From assembly GCA_934569045.1 (NCBI GenBank), contig CAKTJX010000008.1, positions 1-64,000 of the forward strand: a stretch of 64,000 nt of DNA, read 5' to 3'. The DNA comes from an uncultured Oscillospiraceae bacterium. Its GTDB lineage: Bacteria; Bacillota; Clostridia; Oscillospirales; Oscillospiraceae. Both the position numbers and the translations under genes were made by a program. Below, in pieces: positions 50,076-58,714 of the stretch. The stretch's first letter is position 1; each line of letters begins with the position of its first letter. The notes under the pieces are model-generated. The model worked only from the letters and a program-made list of their open reading frames with translations. It did no database searches and had not been told where the DNA came from.

Positions 50076-50333
50076 TTACTTTCTGTGGAACAGGGAGAAG
50101 CCCTTCTTTTCGTAGGGCTCGGACTGGATGGCCTTTACCTGATAGCCGGTTTTCTCGATGGCGGCCCGGAGGGCAGCCTCGTCCAGGGGGGCGTCGCTGA
50201 GAATTTCGGTCTCGCCCTTGGTGTGGGAAGAGGTGACCTTGCGCACCTGCACAGCCTGACGGACCGCGTCGTTCACATGGCTCTCGCACATGCCGCACAT
50301 CATGCCTTCTACCTGAACCGTTGTCTTTACCAT
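50076..50333 (-). CDS. copZ: CopZ-like heavy-metal-associated domain protein
   Basis: 85 residues, one HMA domain (beta-alpha-beta ferredoxin-like) with the metal site GMMCGMC near residues 10-16. The C-terminal 20 residues are extra and basic. Such proteins carry Cu(I) to P-type ATPases or repressors; no copA or csoR lies in the window, so the partner is elsewhere. Start ATG 50333 with AAAGGTGG before it; the longer open frame upstream lacks a site and is not conserved in the family. Confidence 0.9.
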   Translation of the reverse strand: MVKTTVQVEGMMCGMCESHVNDAVRQAVQVRKVTSSHTKGETEILSDAPLDEAALRAAIEKTGYQVKAIQSEPYEKKGFSLFHRK

Positions 50334-50401
50334 AAAGCATTCCACCTTTCTTTTTCCCAGATTATAGCACCGTTTTAGGTTAGCGTCAACTAACCAATTC
50401 T

Positions 50402-50437
50402 CACAAAACACGGAGCGGCATTTTGTACCGCTCCGTG
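50402..50437 (-). terminator. nrdD terminator
   Basis: A 10 bp perfect stem (50409-50418 with 50428-50437) with a GTTTTGTG tail on the minus strand. Confidence 0.85.
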
Positions 50438-50445
50438 AATTTTGA

Positions 50446-52668
50446 TTATAGGTGCAGAACCCGATCCTTGATCTCCTGGGTTCGTCCCTGGTTCCAGAAC
50501 TGGGTGCCGATGTAGCCGCAGGTGCGCCGGGCCACATTCATCTTGTTCTGGTCCCGGTTGCCGCACTGGGGGCAGACCCAGACCAGCTTGTGGTCATCCT
50601 CCTGGATCTCAATTTCCCCGTCATAGCCGCAGACCTGGCAGTAGTCGGACTTGGTGTTCAGCTCGGCATACATGATGTTGTCATAGATAAACTGCATCAC
50701 TTCCAACACCGCATCAATGTTGTTCTGCATATTGGGCACCTCGACATAGCTGATGGCACCGCCGGGGGACAGCTGCTGGAACTCCGCCTCAAAGCGCAGC
50801 TTGGTGAAGGCATCAATGGGCTCGGACACATGGACATGGTAGGAGTTGGTGATATAGCTCTTGTCGGTGATGCCAGGCACGATGCCGAAGCGCTTTTGCA
50901 GGCACTTGGCGAATTTATAGGTGGTGGATTCCAGGGGCGTGCCGTACAGGGAGTAGTCAATGTTCTCCGCGGTCTTCCACTCCAGGCACTTGTCGTTCAT
51001 CTTCTGCATGACAGACAGGGCGAAGGGCTTCGCCTCGGCATCGGTGTGGGATTTGCCGGTCATATACTTGACGCACTCATACAGCCCCGCATAGCCCAGG
51101 GAAATGGTGGAGTAGCCGCCATAGAGGAGCTTATCGATGGGCTCGCCCTTTTGCAGTCTGGCCAGAGCGCCGTACTGCCACAGGATGGGGGCCGCATCGG
51201 ACAATGTGCCCTTCAGCCGCTCATGGCGGCAGCGCAGAGCCTTGTGGCACAGCTCCAGCCGCTCCTCAAAGATTTCCCAGAATTTCGCCACGTCTCTGCC
51301 GGAGGACAGGGCCACGTCCACCAGGTTTATGGTAACAACGCCCTGGTTGAACCGGCCATAGTATTTGGGCTTCCCCGGCTCGTAGTTCTTGGCCCCCGCC
51401 ACGTTGTCCCAACCGTTGCCAGAGCGGTCCGGTGTCAAGAAGCTGCGGCAGCCCATGCAGGTGTACACATCGCCGCTGCCGGCGGTCTCGCCCTTGGAGA
51501 GCTTGTACTCCTTCATTTTCTTCTCGCTGATATAGTCCGGGACCATCCGCTTGGCGGTGCACTCCGCGGCCAGGCGGGTCAGATACCAGTAAGGCGTGTC
51601 CTCCCGGATATTGTCCTCCTCCAGCACATAGATCAGCTTGGGGAAGGCAGGGGTGATCCACACGCCCTTCTCGTTCTTTACACCCTCATAGCGCTGGCGC
51701 AGGGTCTCCTCAATGATCATGGCCAGGTCCTTTTTCTCCTGTTCGCTCCGGGCCTCATTCAGGTACATGAAGACGGTGATAAAGGGAGCCTGTCCGTTGG
51801 TGGTCATCAGCGTCACCACCTGGTACTGGATGGTCTGTACGCCCCGGCGGACCTCATCACGCAGACGGTCCTCCACCACCTTGGAGATGGCCTCCTCGCT
51901 GGGGCTGACGCCAAACTCCTGCATCTCCTTTTCCACGCTGCGGCGGATCTTTTCCCGGCTGATCTGGACAAAGGGGGCCAGGTGGGTCAGGGAGATGGAC
52001 TGGCCGCCATACTGGTTGGAGGCCACCTGGGCAATGATCTGGGTGGCAATGTTGCAGGCGGTGGAGAAGGAATGGGGCTTCTCGATCAGGGTGCCGGAAA
52101 TGACCGTGCCGTTCTGGAGCATATCCTCCAGGTTGACCAGGTCGCAGTTGTGCATATGCTGGGCATAGTAATCGGAGTCATGGAAGTGGATAATGCCCGC
52201 CTCATGGGCCGCCACAATGTCCCGAGGCAGCAGAATCCGGCTGGTGATGTCCTTGGACACCTCGCCTGCCATATAGTCCCGCTGGACGGCGTTGATGGTG
52301 GGGTTCTTGTTGGCGTTCTCCTGCTTGACCTCTTCGTTGTTGCACTCGATGAGGCTCAGGATGCGGTCGTCCGTGGTGTTGGACTGGCGGGCCAGGTTCC
52401 GGGTGTACCGGTAGGTAATGTACTCCTTGGCCACCTCAAAAGCACCATGGGCCATGATGGACTTTTCCACCAGGTCCTGGATCTCCTCTACAGAAGGGCT
52501 GCGGCCCATCTGCTCGCAGGAAACGCTGACGCTTTCCGCAATCCGGGCGATCTGCATGGGGGTCATCCGGGCCTTCTCTTCTACCGCGTTATTGGCCTTG
52601 GTGATGGCCATATTGATCTTTTCAATATCAAAAACAACCTCTGTACCGTTGCGCTTGATGATCTTCAT
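50446..52668 (-). CDS. nrdD: Anaerobic (class III) ribonucleoside-triphosphate reductase
   Basis: 740 residues. It reduces NTPs to dNTPs without oxygen using a glycyl radical. An N-terminal ATP cone (about 1-90, KRNGTEVVFDIEKINMAI) senses ATP/dATP. The barrel follows, with active-site cysteines in the CMGC and HNCDL regions. The C-terminal zinc site has CQVC and CPQC, and the radical glycine G718 lies in RTCGYIG. Full length. The activase gene nrdG is not adjacent. The promoter carries two NrdR boxes. This is strong evidence for anaerobic life. Confidence 0.97.
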   Translation of the reverse strand: MKIIKRNGTEVVFDIEKINMAITKANNAVEEKARMTPMQIARIAESVSVSCEQMGRSPSVEEIQDLVEKSIMAHGAFEVAKEYITYRYTRNLARQSNTTDDRILSLIECNNEEVKQENANKNPTINAVQRDYMAGEVSKDITSRILLPRDIVAAHEAGIIHFHDSDYYAQHMHNCDLVNLEDMLQNGTVISGTLIEKPHSFSTACNIATQIIAQVASNQYGGQSISLTHLAPFVQISREKIRRSVEKEMQEFGVSPSEEAISKVVEDRLRDEVRRGVQTIQYQVVTLMTTNGQAPFITVFMYLNEARSEQEKKDLAMIIEETLRQRYEGVKNEKGVWITPAFPKLIYVLEEDNIREDTPYWYLTRLAAECTAKRMVPDYISEKKMKEYKLSKGETAGSGDVYTCMGCRSFLTPDRSGNGWDNVAGAKNYEPGKPKYYGRFNQGVVTINLVDVALSSGRDVAKFWEIFEERLELCHKALRCRHERLKGTLSDAAPILWQYGALARLQKGEPIDKLLYGGYSTISLGYAGLYECVKYMTGKSHTDAEAKPFALSVMQKMNDKCLEWKTAENIDYSLYGTPLESTTYKFAKCLQKRFGIVPGITDKSYITNSYHVHVSEPIDAFTKLRFEAEFQQLSPGGAISYVEVPNMQNNIDAVLEVMQFIYDNIMYAELNTKSDYCQVCGYDGEIEIQEDDHKLVWVCPQCGNRDQNKMNVARRTCGYIGTQFWNQGRTQEIKDRVLHL

Positions 52669-52709
52669 GGTAAGGTCCTCCTTTGGGGAAATTTTCTCTT
52701 CGCTGCCTC

Positions 52710-52737
52710 ATTATACAACATATTGTGGTTTTGTCAA
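52710..52737 (-). promoter_or_regulatory. nrdD promoter
   Basis: TTGACA (52732-52737), 16 bases, TATAAT (52710-52715) on the minus strand, about 42 bases before the start codon. Confidence 0.85.
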
Positions 52738-52760
52738 GCTTCGACCACTAAATGTTGTGG
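52715..52760 (-). promoter_or_regulatory. Pair of NrdR boxes
   Basis: Minus-strand CCACAATATGTTGT (52715-52728) and CCACAACATTTAGT (52747-52760), 32 bp apart centre to centre, i.e. three helical turns. Both match the NrdR consensus ACACWATATATWGT closely. One covers the -10/spacer, the other lies upstream of the -35. NrdR with bound dATP should repress nrdD here. Confidence 0.85.
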
Positions 52761-52872
52761 TCAGGGCCTTTGCGCGGTTTTCACGGGAAAAGATTTGGAA
52801 GTACGCCCGATGCACTTTTTCTCAAAATGCGGACGAAAGTTTGCTTTTCCCGCAGGAGGCCAAAATAAGACA

Positions 52873-52901
52873 TTGTAATTCCGGCAAGAATATAGTACAA
52901 T
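52873..52901 (+). promoter_or_regulatory. galM promoter
   Basis: TTGTAA (52873-52878), 17 bases, TACAAT (52896-52901), 65 bases before the start codon. Confidence 0.65.
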
Positions 52902-52966
52902 TGCTTTGCATGGTCTTAACATAATTTAGGCTCTTCCAAAGAGAAAACGAAAGGGAGCATTCTGAT

Positions 52967-53986
52967 ATGAAAAAGAAATTCGGCAATCTGCACAGCGGCG
53001 CGGAGGCCACACTCTATACCATCCAAAACGGCGGCCTCACCGCCGAGATCACCGACCTGGGGGCCACCCTGGTTTCCCTGTGGGTGCCGGACGCCCAGGG
53101 AAGCCTGGAAGACGTGGTTCTGGGCTTTGACGCGCCCCAGGACTATGCGCAAAGCACCGCCTTTCTGGGGGCCACTGTGGGCCGCAGCGCCAACCGCGTC
53201 GGCGGCGCCGGATTTGATCTGGCGGGCAAGCACTTTGCCATGACTCCCAACGAAAACGGAAACAACCTGCACTCCGGCCCGGATTTCTATAAGAACCGGC
53301 TCTGGACGCTGGAAAATCAGGAGGAAGATCAGCTGACCCTCTCCCTGGAGAGCCCGGATCTGGACCAGGGTTTCCCGGGAAATGCCCACATCCGGGTCAC
53401 CTACCGCTTAGACGGCGAGGGCGGGCTGCACATTCTCTACTGGGGCCGGTGCGACAAGGACACCGTCTTTAATATGACCAATCACAGCTATTTTAATCTG
53501 GCGGGGCAGCAGCACCCGGAGAAGGCGGTGCAGCAGGAGCTCTGTATGCCCGCCCGCCACTTCTGCCCCGATGACGCGGAGAACATTCCCACGGGAGAAC
53601 TGCGGGATGTGGCCGGAACCCCCATGGACTTCCGCAGTCCCAAGCCCATCGCCCGGGATCTCCAGGCGGACTACGAGCCCCTGAAGCTTCAGGGCGGCTT
53701 TGACCACAACTGGGAGGTCTTCTGCAACCCCTGCGCCACGCTGACGGACCCGGAATCCGGCAGAACCCTTTCCGTCTACACGGACTGCCCGGGTATTCAG
53801 GTCTACTCCGGCAACTATCTGAATGAAACCGGCAAGGGCGGCGTGCATTACGGCAGGCACAGCGGCATCGCCCTGGAAACCCAGTTCTACCCCGACTGCC
53901 TCCATAAGCCCAGTTGGGCCCAGCCCGTTGTCACCGCCGGGAGGCTCTACAGGAGCGAAACCATTTACCGGTTCTCCACAAAATAA
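52967..53986 (+). CDS. galM: Galactose mutarotase (aldose 1-epimerase)
   Basis: 339 residues. It interconverts alpha and beta anomers of galactose and other hexoses. Catalytic residues are visible as the His of NMTNHSYFNL near 171 and the Glu of ALETQFYPD near 306; NGGLTAEITDLGATLVSL at 20-37 is the N-terminal family signature. Full length, no signal peptide, cytoplasmic. AAAGGGAG precedes the ATG. No other galactose genes lie nearby. Confidence 0.95.
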   Translation: MKKKFGNLHSGAEATLYTIQNGGLTAEITDLGATLVSLWVPDAQGSLEDVVLGFDAPQDYAQSTAFLGATVGRSANRVGGAGFDLAGKHFAMTPNENGNNLHSGPDFYKNRLWTLENQEEDQLTLSLESPDLDQGFPGNAHIRVTYRLDGEGGLHILYWGRCDKDTVFNMTNHSYFNLAGQQHPEKAVQQELCMPARHFCPDDAENIPTGELRDVAGTPMDFRSPKPIARDLQADYEPLKLQGGFDHNWEVFCNPCATLTDPESGRTLSVYTDCPGIQVYSGNYLNETGKGGVHYGRHSGIALETQFYPDCLHKPSWAQPVVTAGRLYRSETIYRFSTK

Positions 53987-54059
53987 GCGCATTTTTCTCC
54001 CCTCCTGCATAAACTGGCCTATAAGCGCAAGCTTTAGAAGCAAATCAGGAGGTAATCCT

Positions 54060-54893
54060 ATGGCTGATCAATGCACTTCCGCCCTGCGCTGCAATCCCAA
54101 CGATCTGCGGCAGGCCATGTCCATCCACACCCGCAAAATCACCGACTCCTGCCGGGATAAGGACTGCATTGAGGATCTGCCCGTCTACCTGACGTCCAGC
54201 TCCCAGCGGGTTCTGGACGGTTCCGCCGGCACCAGAGTCCGGTGCGCCGAGCTCATGAGCACCTACATAGATGTAGAGCCGGTGACCTTTGACCGCAACC
54301 ACTACTGCATCGACATTACGTTCTTCTACCGGGTCCTGGCGGATACCGTCATCGGGGCCAACCGGCCCGCCACCCTCTGCGGTCTGGCGGTATTCACCAA
54401 ACGGGTGGTGCTCTGCGGCGAGGAGAGCTGCGCCCACATCTACCGCAGCGATCTGCGGCCCTGCACAGCCGATGCCCGGAATCTGGCCAGCCGCCCCGCC
54501 GCCGTGGTGGAGGCCCTAGACCCGATGGTGCTCAGTAGCCGGGTACGGGAGGCCTGCGAGTGCGGCGGCCGGGACAGCTGCCCGGTTTCGCTGCCGGACT
54601 GGATCAAATCCATGTTCGATGAGGAGCTGGTGATGCAGCCGGATCGGCGCAGGCTCTATGTGACCCTGGGCCAGTTCTCCATTGTCCGCCTGGAGCGGGA
54701 CGCCCAGCTGATCGTCCCGGTCATGGACTACAGCATCCCCACCAAGGAATGCTGCGACTCCCCAGGCTGCGCGGAGGACCCCTGCGAGCTCTTCAGCCGC
54801 ATCCCCTTCCCCGCCGCCCAGTTCACCCCCAAGGGCTGCGACTGCCGGCCACAAAGCTGCTGCCAGCCGGAGAATGGCTGCTGCGGAAAGTAA
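54060..54893 (+). CDS. Conserved Cys-rich protein of unknown function
   Basis: 277 residues. The main part (about 15-215) starts LRQAMSIHTRKITDSCRDKDCIEDLPVYLT and contains a segment VDVEP-like YIDVEPVTFDRNHYCIDITFFYRV followed by LAVFTKRVVLCG. The last 45 residues are very Cys-rich (ECCDSPGC, CDCRPQSCCQPENGCCGK). I have met this pattern only as unnamed proteins of sporulating Clostridia. The Cys-rich tail and even, beta-rich body would suit a spore-coat or other cross-linked surface protein, but this is a guess. AGGAGG lies six bases before the ATG; the longer open frame upstream overlaps galM. The mRNA ends in GAAATC element copy C. Confidence 0.72.
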   Translation: MADQCTSALRCNPNDLRQAMSIHTRKITDSCRDKDCIEDLPVYLTSSSQRVLDGSAGTRVRCAELMSTYIDVEPVTFDRNHYCIDITFFYRVLADTVIGANRPATLCGLAVFTKRVVLCGEESCAHIYRSDLRPCTADARNLASRPAAVVEALDPMVLSSRVREACECGGRDSCPVSLPDWIKSMFDEELVMQPDRRRLYVTLGQFSIVRLERDAQLIVPVMDYSIPTKECCDSPGCAEDPCELFSRIPFPAAQFTPKGCDCRPQSCCQPENGCCGK

Positions 54894-54896
54894 ACT

Positions 54897-55085
54897 TTTG
54901 GGTCTGCCGCAAAAGCGCGGCAGGCCCAACGAAATCCGACCGATGGCCGGGTGAAATCTGTCTGGCGACAGGAGAAATCCGGTTTCAACCGGACGAAATC
55001 GCCCCTGCCGGGCGGTTGTAGTGTCCCTGCGGGACGAACTGGAAAAGAGCGCGCTGCGGTTTTTTCAGACTGCAGCGCGCTTTTG
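54897..55085 (+). repeat. GAAATC hairpin-chain element, copy C
   Basis: It begins four bases after the stop codon of the Cys-rich gene. Hairpins: a 13 bp first stem (54898-54910 with 54917-54929, one T-G), CCGACC/GGCCGG (mismatched), CTGTC/GACAG, CCGGTT/AACCGG, CGCCC/GGGCG, GTCCC-TGC-GGGAC (55023-55035), and the terminator stem 55049-55057/55072-55080 with TTTT. GAAATC stands before hairpins two to five, and GGTTGTAGT before the GTCCC hairpin, as in the other copies. Confidence 0.85.
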
Positions 55086-55090
55086 GGAAA

Positions 55091-55120
55091 ATAAAAACGC
55101 TGCCGGGAATACGGCAGCGT
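55091..55120 (-). terminator. rpmB terminator
   Basis: A 9 bp stem (55097-55105 with 55112-55120) with a T-run on the minus strand, 50 bases after rpmB. Confidence 0.85.
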
Positions 55121-55169
55121 ATTTATCAGCCACGGGGATCAGATGGCCCGCTCAAAGGGTACCGGGAGA

Positions 55170-55358
55170 TTAGACAGCTCTCTCGACCTTATTGGAACGG
55201 AGGCATCTGGTACAAGCGTACACATGGCAGGGAGTTCCATTGACAACAGCCTTGACCCGCTTGACATTGGGCTTCCAGGCACGGTTGGAACGTCTGTGGG
55301 AGTGGGAAACCTTAATACCAAAGGTTACACCCTTGCCACAAAAATCACACTTCGCCAT
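55170..55358 (-). CDS. rpmB: 50S ribosomal protein L28, zinc-binding form
   Basis: 62 residues. MAKCDFCGKG at the N-terminus and CTRCLRS near residue 48 give two Cys pairs, the zinc-binding C+ form of L28. GIKVSHSHRRSNRAWKPNVKRV is the rRNA-binding part. GGGAGG precedes the ATG. It has its own promoter divergent from hprK. Confidence 0.97.
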   Translation of the reverse strand: MAKCDFCGKGVTFGIKVSHSHRRSNRAWKPNVKRVKAVVNGTPCHVYACTRCLRSNKVERAV

Positions 55359-55420
55359 TCATTGCACCTCCCATCCGGACATAATCGTCATCATTCTTGC
55401 GCTAACTCGAACGCCTGAAT

Positions 55421-55449
55421 ATAATAGCAGAGATTGTGGAAAAATGCAA
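55421..55449 (-). promoter_or_regulatory. rpmB promoter
   Basis: TTGCAT (55444-55449), 17 bases, TGC-TATTAT (-10 at 55421-55426, extended) on the minus strand. Confidence 0.75.
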
Positions 55450-55485
55450 GTCTTTTTTTCAATTTTTTCTTTTTATTTTTGGCCC

Positions 55486-55513
55486 TTGATATTCTTAGGG
55501 CGGCTGGTATAAT
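55486..55513 (+). promoter_or_regulatory. hprK promoter
   Basis: TTGATA (55486-55491), 16 bases, TGG-TATAAT (-10 at 55508-55513, extended). Confidence 0.75.
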
Positions 55514-55574
55514 AAATGTGGATTGTTGCGGCTGTCCATTGCGTGACTGCCGACAGGAAGGAGCGCGGAGAAAA

Positions 55575-56516
55575 GTGAGCGAATACAACGTAACACTTCC
55601 CGATATTGCAAAAGAATTTCATATGGAGGTTATTTACGCCTCCACTGACTATAATTCCATCCGTCTGACCGTGGAGGATGTGGCCCGGCCGGGCCTGACC
55701 CTCTCCGGCTACTTTGACCATTTTGAGCCCCGTCGGCTTCAAGTGTTGGGCAATATGGAGTGGAGCTATCTGCAAAAGAAAGCCCCCCAGGAGCGGCTGG
55801 TGATCTTCGACCGGCTGTTTGACTACCGGATTCCGGCGCTGCTGATCTGCCGCAGCCTGCCGGTGGATCAGGAATGCCTGGCCATGGCCAAGAAGCACAA
55901 TATCTCCATTCTCCGCTCGGAGGAGGCCACCAGCACCTTCTGCTCCTCTCTCATCTCCTACCTGCGGGCAGAGCTGGCCCCCATGGTCACCCGCCACGGC
56001 GTGCTGATGGAGGTCTACGGCGAGGGCCTGCTGCTGACCGGAGAAAGCGGCATCGGCAAAAGTGAGGCCGCCCTGGAGCTCCTGAAGCGGGGCCACCGGC
56101 TCATTGCCGACGATGCCGTGGAGATCCGCAAGGTCAACAGCAATTCCCTGGTGGGCAGCGCCCCGGAGCTGATCCGCAACTACATTGAACTGCGGGGCAT
56201 CGGCATTGTCAATGTGGCCAAGCTCTTCGGCATGGGCTCCGTCCGGTCGAAAAAGTCCATCGATCTGGTGGTCAATATCGTCCCCTGGAACAACCAGGAT
56301 GCCTATGACCGGCTGGGTCTGGAGGAACAGTATATGGAAATTCTGGGGGTCAAAATCCCCATGAACACCATCCCCATCACCCCGGGCCGGAACCTGGCCG
56401 TCATTCTGGAAGTGGCCGCCATCAATGTGCGCCAGCGCAAGCTGGGCTATAACGCCGCCCAGGAATTCACCGACCAGATCAACCGCCACTTTGCCAGCCT
56501 TGAGGGAAAAGAATGA
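55575..56516 (+). CDS. hprK: HPr kinase/phosphorylase
   Basis: 313 residues. It phosphorylates Ser46 of HPr and removes the phosphate, the sensor step of Firmicutes carbon catabolite repression. The N-terminal domain (1-130) is followed by the kinase core with Walker A GESGIGKS at 156-163, the catalytic Asp in ADD (179-180) and the HprK signature ELRGIGIVNVAKLFG near 205-219. Start GTG 55575, six bases after GCGGAG; the frame is open upstream but contains the promoter. The stop overlaps the next ATG (ATGA). Confidence 0.97.
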   Translation: MSEYNVTLPDIAKEFHMEVIYASTDYNSIRLTVEDVARPGLTLSGYFDHFEPRRLQVLGNMEWSYLQKKAPQERLVIFDRLFDYRIPALLICRSLPVDQECLAMAKKHNISILRSEEATSTFCSSLISYLRAELAPMVTRHGVLMEVYGEGLLLTGESGIGKSEAALELLKRGHRLIADDAVEIRKVNSNSLVGSAPELIRNYIELRGIGIVNVAKLFGMGSVRSKKSIDLVVNIVPWNNQDAYDRLGLEEQYMEILGVKIPMNTIPITPGRNLAVILEVAAINVRQRKLGYNAAQEFTDQINRHFASLEGKE

Positions 56517-57490
56517 AAGAACTGACCATCGGACAAAATGACGCGGGCCAGCGCCTGGACCGTTTCCTGGCGAAGGCCGTGCCGCTGCTCCCCGCCTCCC
56601 TGGCCCAGAAATATATCCGCTTAAAGCGCATCAAGCGCAACGGCGCCCGGGCCCAGCGGGACACCCGGCTGGAGGCAGGCGACACCCTGCAATTATACAT
56701 CAACGACGAATTCTTTGACACCCCCAGAGAGGACAACGCCTACCTGACCGTGGCCGTTCCCAAGCTGAACATCGTCTACGAGGACGATCATATTCTGCTG
56801 GTGGACAAGCGGCCCGGTCTGGCGGTGCACCCCCACGACGGGGCGGAGTACGGACGCACCCTGATCGATCAGATTCAGGCCTACCTGTACCAGAAACGGG
56901 AATGGCGGCCCAGAGAGGAGCATTCCTTCACCCCCGCTCTGTGCAACCGCATTGACCGGAACACCGGCGGCATCGTTATCGCCGCCAAGACGGCGGAGGC
57001 CCTGCGGGTGATGAATCAGAAGATCAAGGACCGGGAAATCGACAAGCGGTATCTCGCCATCGTAGAGGGCACACCAAAGCCCAGAGAGGGCAGCCTGAAG
57101 GGCTACCTCTTCAAGGACGCGGTGAAAAACCGGGTCTTCGTCACAGACGCCCCCAAGCCCGGTTCCAAAACCTGCCAGACGAACTACAAAACTCTGGCAA
57201 GCCTAAACGGCCTCTCCCTGGTGGAGTGCGAGCTGATCACCGGACGAACCCACCAGATTCGCGCCCAGTTTGCCCACGCGGGGCACCCCCTGCTGGGTGA
57301 CGGAAAATACGGCAAGCTGGACAAGCGGTATGACCGGACCTACCAGGCCCTCTATTCCTACCGTCTGACCTTCCGGTTCACCACCGATTCCGGGGCCCTG
57401 GAATATCTGAACGGAAAGAGCTTCCAGGTGGAAAAGGTGGATTTCGTAGAGGAATACTTCCCGGGCTTCCAGATCAGCGGCAAAAAATAA
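56513..57490 (+). CDS. RluC/RluD-type 23S rRNA pseudouridine synthase
   Basis: 325 residues. An N-terminal S4 RNA-binding domain (about 10-65, RLDRFLAKAVPLLPASLAQKYIRLKRIKRNG) precedes the synthase domain. The catalytic Asp lies in CNRIDRNTGG near residue 148; LITGRTHQIRAQFAHAGHPLLGD is the second family motif. The exact uridine targets (RluC- or RluD-type) cannot be told from sequence. Translationally coupled to hprK. Confidence 0.93.
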   Translation: MKELTIGQNDAGQRLDRFLAKAVPLLPASLAQKYIRLKRIKRNGARAQRDTRLEAGDTLQLYINDEFFDTPREDNAYLTVAVPKLNIVYEDDHILLVDKRPGLAVHPHDGAEYGRTLIDQIQAYLYQKREWRPREEHSFTPALCNRIDRNTGGIVIAAKTAEALRVMNQKIKDREIDKRYLAIVEGTPKPREGSLKGYLFKDAVKNRVFVTDAPKPGSKTCQTNYKTLASLNGLSLVECELITGRTHQIRAQFAHAGHPLLGDGKYGKLDKRYDRTYQALYSYRLTFRFTTDSGALEYLNGKSFQVEKVDFVEEYFPGFQISGKK

Positions 57491-57507
57491 CGCCCCTATC
57501 CAATCCC

Positions 57508-57697
57508 AAAAACAGCGAGTGCGTTGCAAACCAATCGCAACGCACTCAATTTTTATTCGTCCCGCAGGGACACCGCAACCGCCCCAACAGGGCGATTTCA
57601 CCCGATCGAAGACCGGATTTCATCTGTCAAAGACAGATTCCACCCAGCCCCGGCTGGATTTCACCTGGGGCTGCCATTGCGGCAGCCCCAGATTTCA
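57508..57697 (-). repeat. GAAATC hairpin-chain element, copy D
   Basis: On the minus strand it starts inside the stop codon of the CGGC-domain gene: that TGA is the TGA of the first TGAAATC. Hairpins follow: GGGGCTGCC/GGCAGCCCC type, CAGCC/GGCTG, TGTC/GACA, CGGTC/GATCG, GCCC/GGGGC, GTCCC-TGC-GGGAC, and the terminator stem (57537-57547 with 57517-57527) with TTTTT. One spacer reads GGAATC. It also serves as the convergent end of the pseudouridine synthase gene. Confidence 0.85.
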
Positions 57698-58036
57698 GTG
57701 GGTTCCTTCCTCCCATGCCAAATGCTGGTTGTCCAGGGCCTGCTCGATCTGAGCCAGCTGGGGGCACTTGTGCACAACACAGGTGGCAATGTGAATCTTG
57801 TCCACATGCTCCTGGCCCATGCGCTCCAGCTTCTCCGTAAAGCCTGGGTCCATCAGCTTGTCTGCCTCACAACCGTTGCAGTCAAAGTAGGCGGAGAGCT
57901 CCACCGTCTGTCCCTCGTACTGGGTAAAGCTCTTCTTCCGGTCATAAAAAGTCCGGAAGCAGGCCGCGCCGGTGCAGACGCTGCCGGATTTGCGGCAGTG
58001 CAGAATGGCAATTTTCTCAATTTTTCCTTCCATCAT
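57695..58036 (-). CDS. CGGC-domain protein (putative metal-binding)
   Basis: 113 residues. Cysteines follow the CGGC-family pattern: HCRKSGSVCTGAACFRTFYDRK near the N-terminus (residues 14-26), then DCNGC near 52-56, and HIATCVVHKC near 82-91. The family is thought to bind metal or a cofactor through these cysteines; no reaction is proven. It is the last gene of the cobalamin-riboswitch ABC importer operon (overlap with the upstream ATPase stop region), so it may receive, sense or chelate the imported ligand, for example cobalt. The stop codon is part of a GAAATC element. Confidence 0.82.
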   Translation of the reverse strand: MMEGKIEKIAILHCRKSGSVCTGAACFRTFYDRKKSFTQYEGQTVELSAYFDCNGCEADKLMDPGFTEKLERMGQEHVDKIHIATCVVHKCPQLAQIEQALDNQHLAWEEGTH

Positions 58037-58714
58037 TCATTCCTCCAATGTAATGATTCCCTCTTGAACGTCATACACCCGATCACAGACCCGGTCACAC
58101 AGGCTGCGGTTGTGGGTGATGAAGAAATAGGCCGCGCCGCTCTCCTTCTGGTAGTCCCGCAGCATTCCGATCATCTGGGCCTGGGTGATCACATCCAGCA
58201 TGCTGGTAGGCTCATCCAGCACCAGCACATTGGGACGCAGCACCAGCAGCCTTGCCAATGCCGCCCGCTGCAGCTCGCCGCCGGACAGCTCGCTGGGGCA
58301 GCGGAGAAGATGCTCCTCGTGCAGGCCGAACCGCTCCACATTCTCCACCAGAATCTCTCTGGAATAGGGCAGATGGTAGAGGGTATAGGGCTCCGTCATG
58401 CTTTTGATCAGCGGCAGAGCCGGGTTAAAAGACACCTCCGGGTGCTGGAACAAAATCTGGATATTCCGCCGGACATCTCCACGGTAAGGATACGCGCAGA
58501 GCTGATCCTCATAGTAAATCTGCCCAGAGGTGGGCTTCAGCAGCCCCGCGGCCATCATACCCAGAGTGGATTTTCCGCTGCCGCTGTCGCCAAAGAGGCC
58601 CACAGTCTGCCCGGCTTCCAGGGTAATATTGGCGTTCCGAACGGCATAGAAGCGCTCCGCGCCGCCGTTTCGGCTTTTATAGGTCTTTGTCAGCTGTTCC
58701 AGCCGCATCCGCAT
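58037..58714 (-). CDS. ABC transporter ATPase, DppF/NikE type
   Basis: 225 residues. Walker A GDSGSGKST (about 42-50), signature LSGGELQRAALAR (about 142-154), Walker B VLVLDEPTSMLD (about 163-174) and switch His in FITHNRS. It lacks the long C-terminal oligopeptide-ABC extension, as is usual for the NikE/DppF partner in short form. Start at 58714 or 58708, overlapping the upstream ATPase gene by 30-38 bases. Confidence 0.92.
   Translation of the reverse strand: MRMRLEQLTKTYKSRNGGAERFYAVRNANITLEAGQTVGLFGDSGSGKSTLGMMAAGLLKPTSGQIYYEDQLCAYPYRGDVRRNIQILFQHPEVSFNPALPLIKSMTEPYTLYHLPYSREILVENVERFGLHEEHLLRCPSELSGGELQRAALARLLVLRPNVLVLDEPTSMLDVITQAQMIGMLRDYQKESGAAYFFITHNRSLCDRVCDRVYDVQEGIITLEE

Noticed and set aside
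50452..52878. 808-codon open frame on the plus strand opposite nrdD
   Set aside because: Antisense shadow of a certain gene; no ribosome binding site and no recognisable domain.
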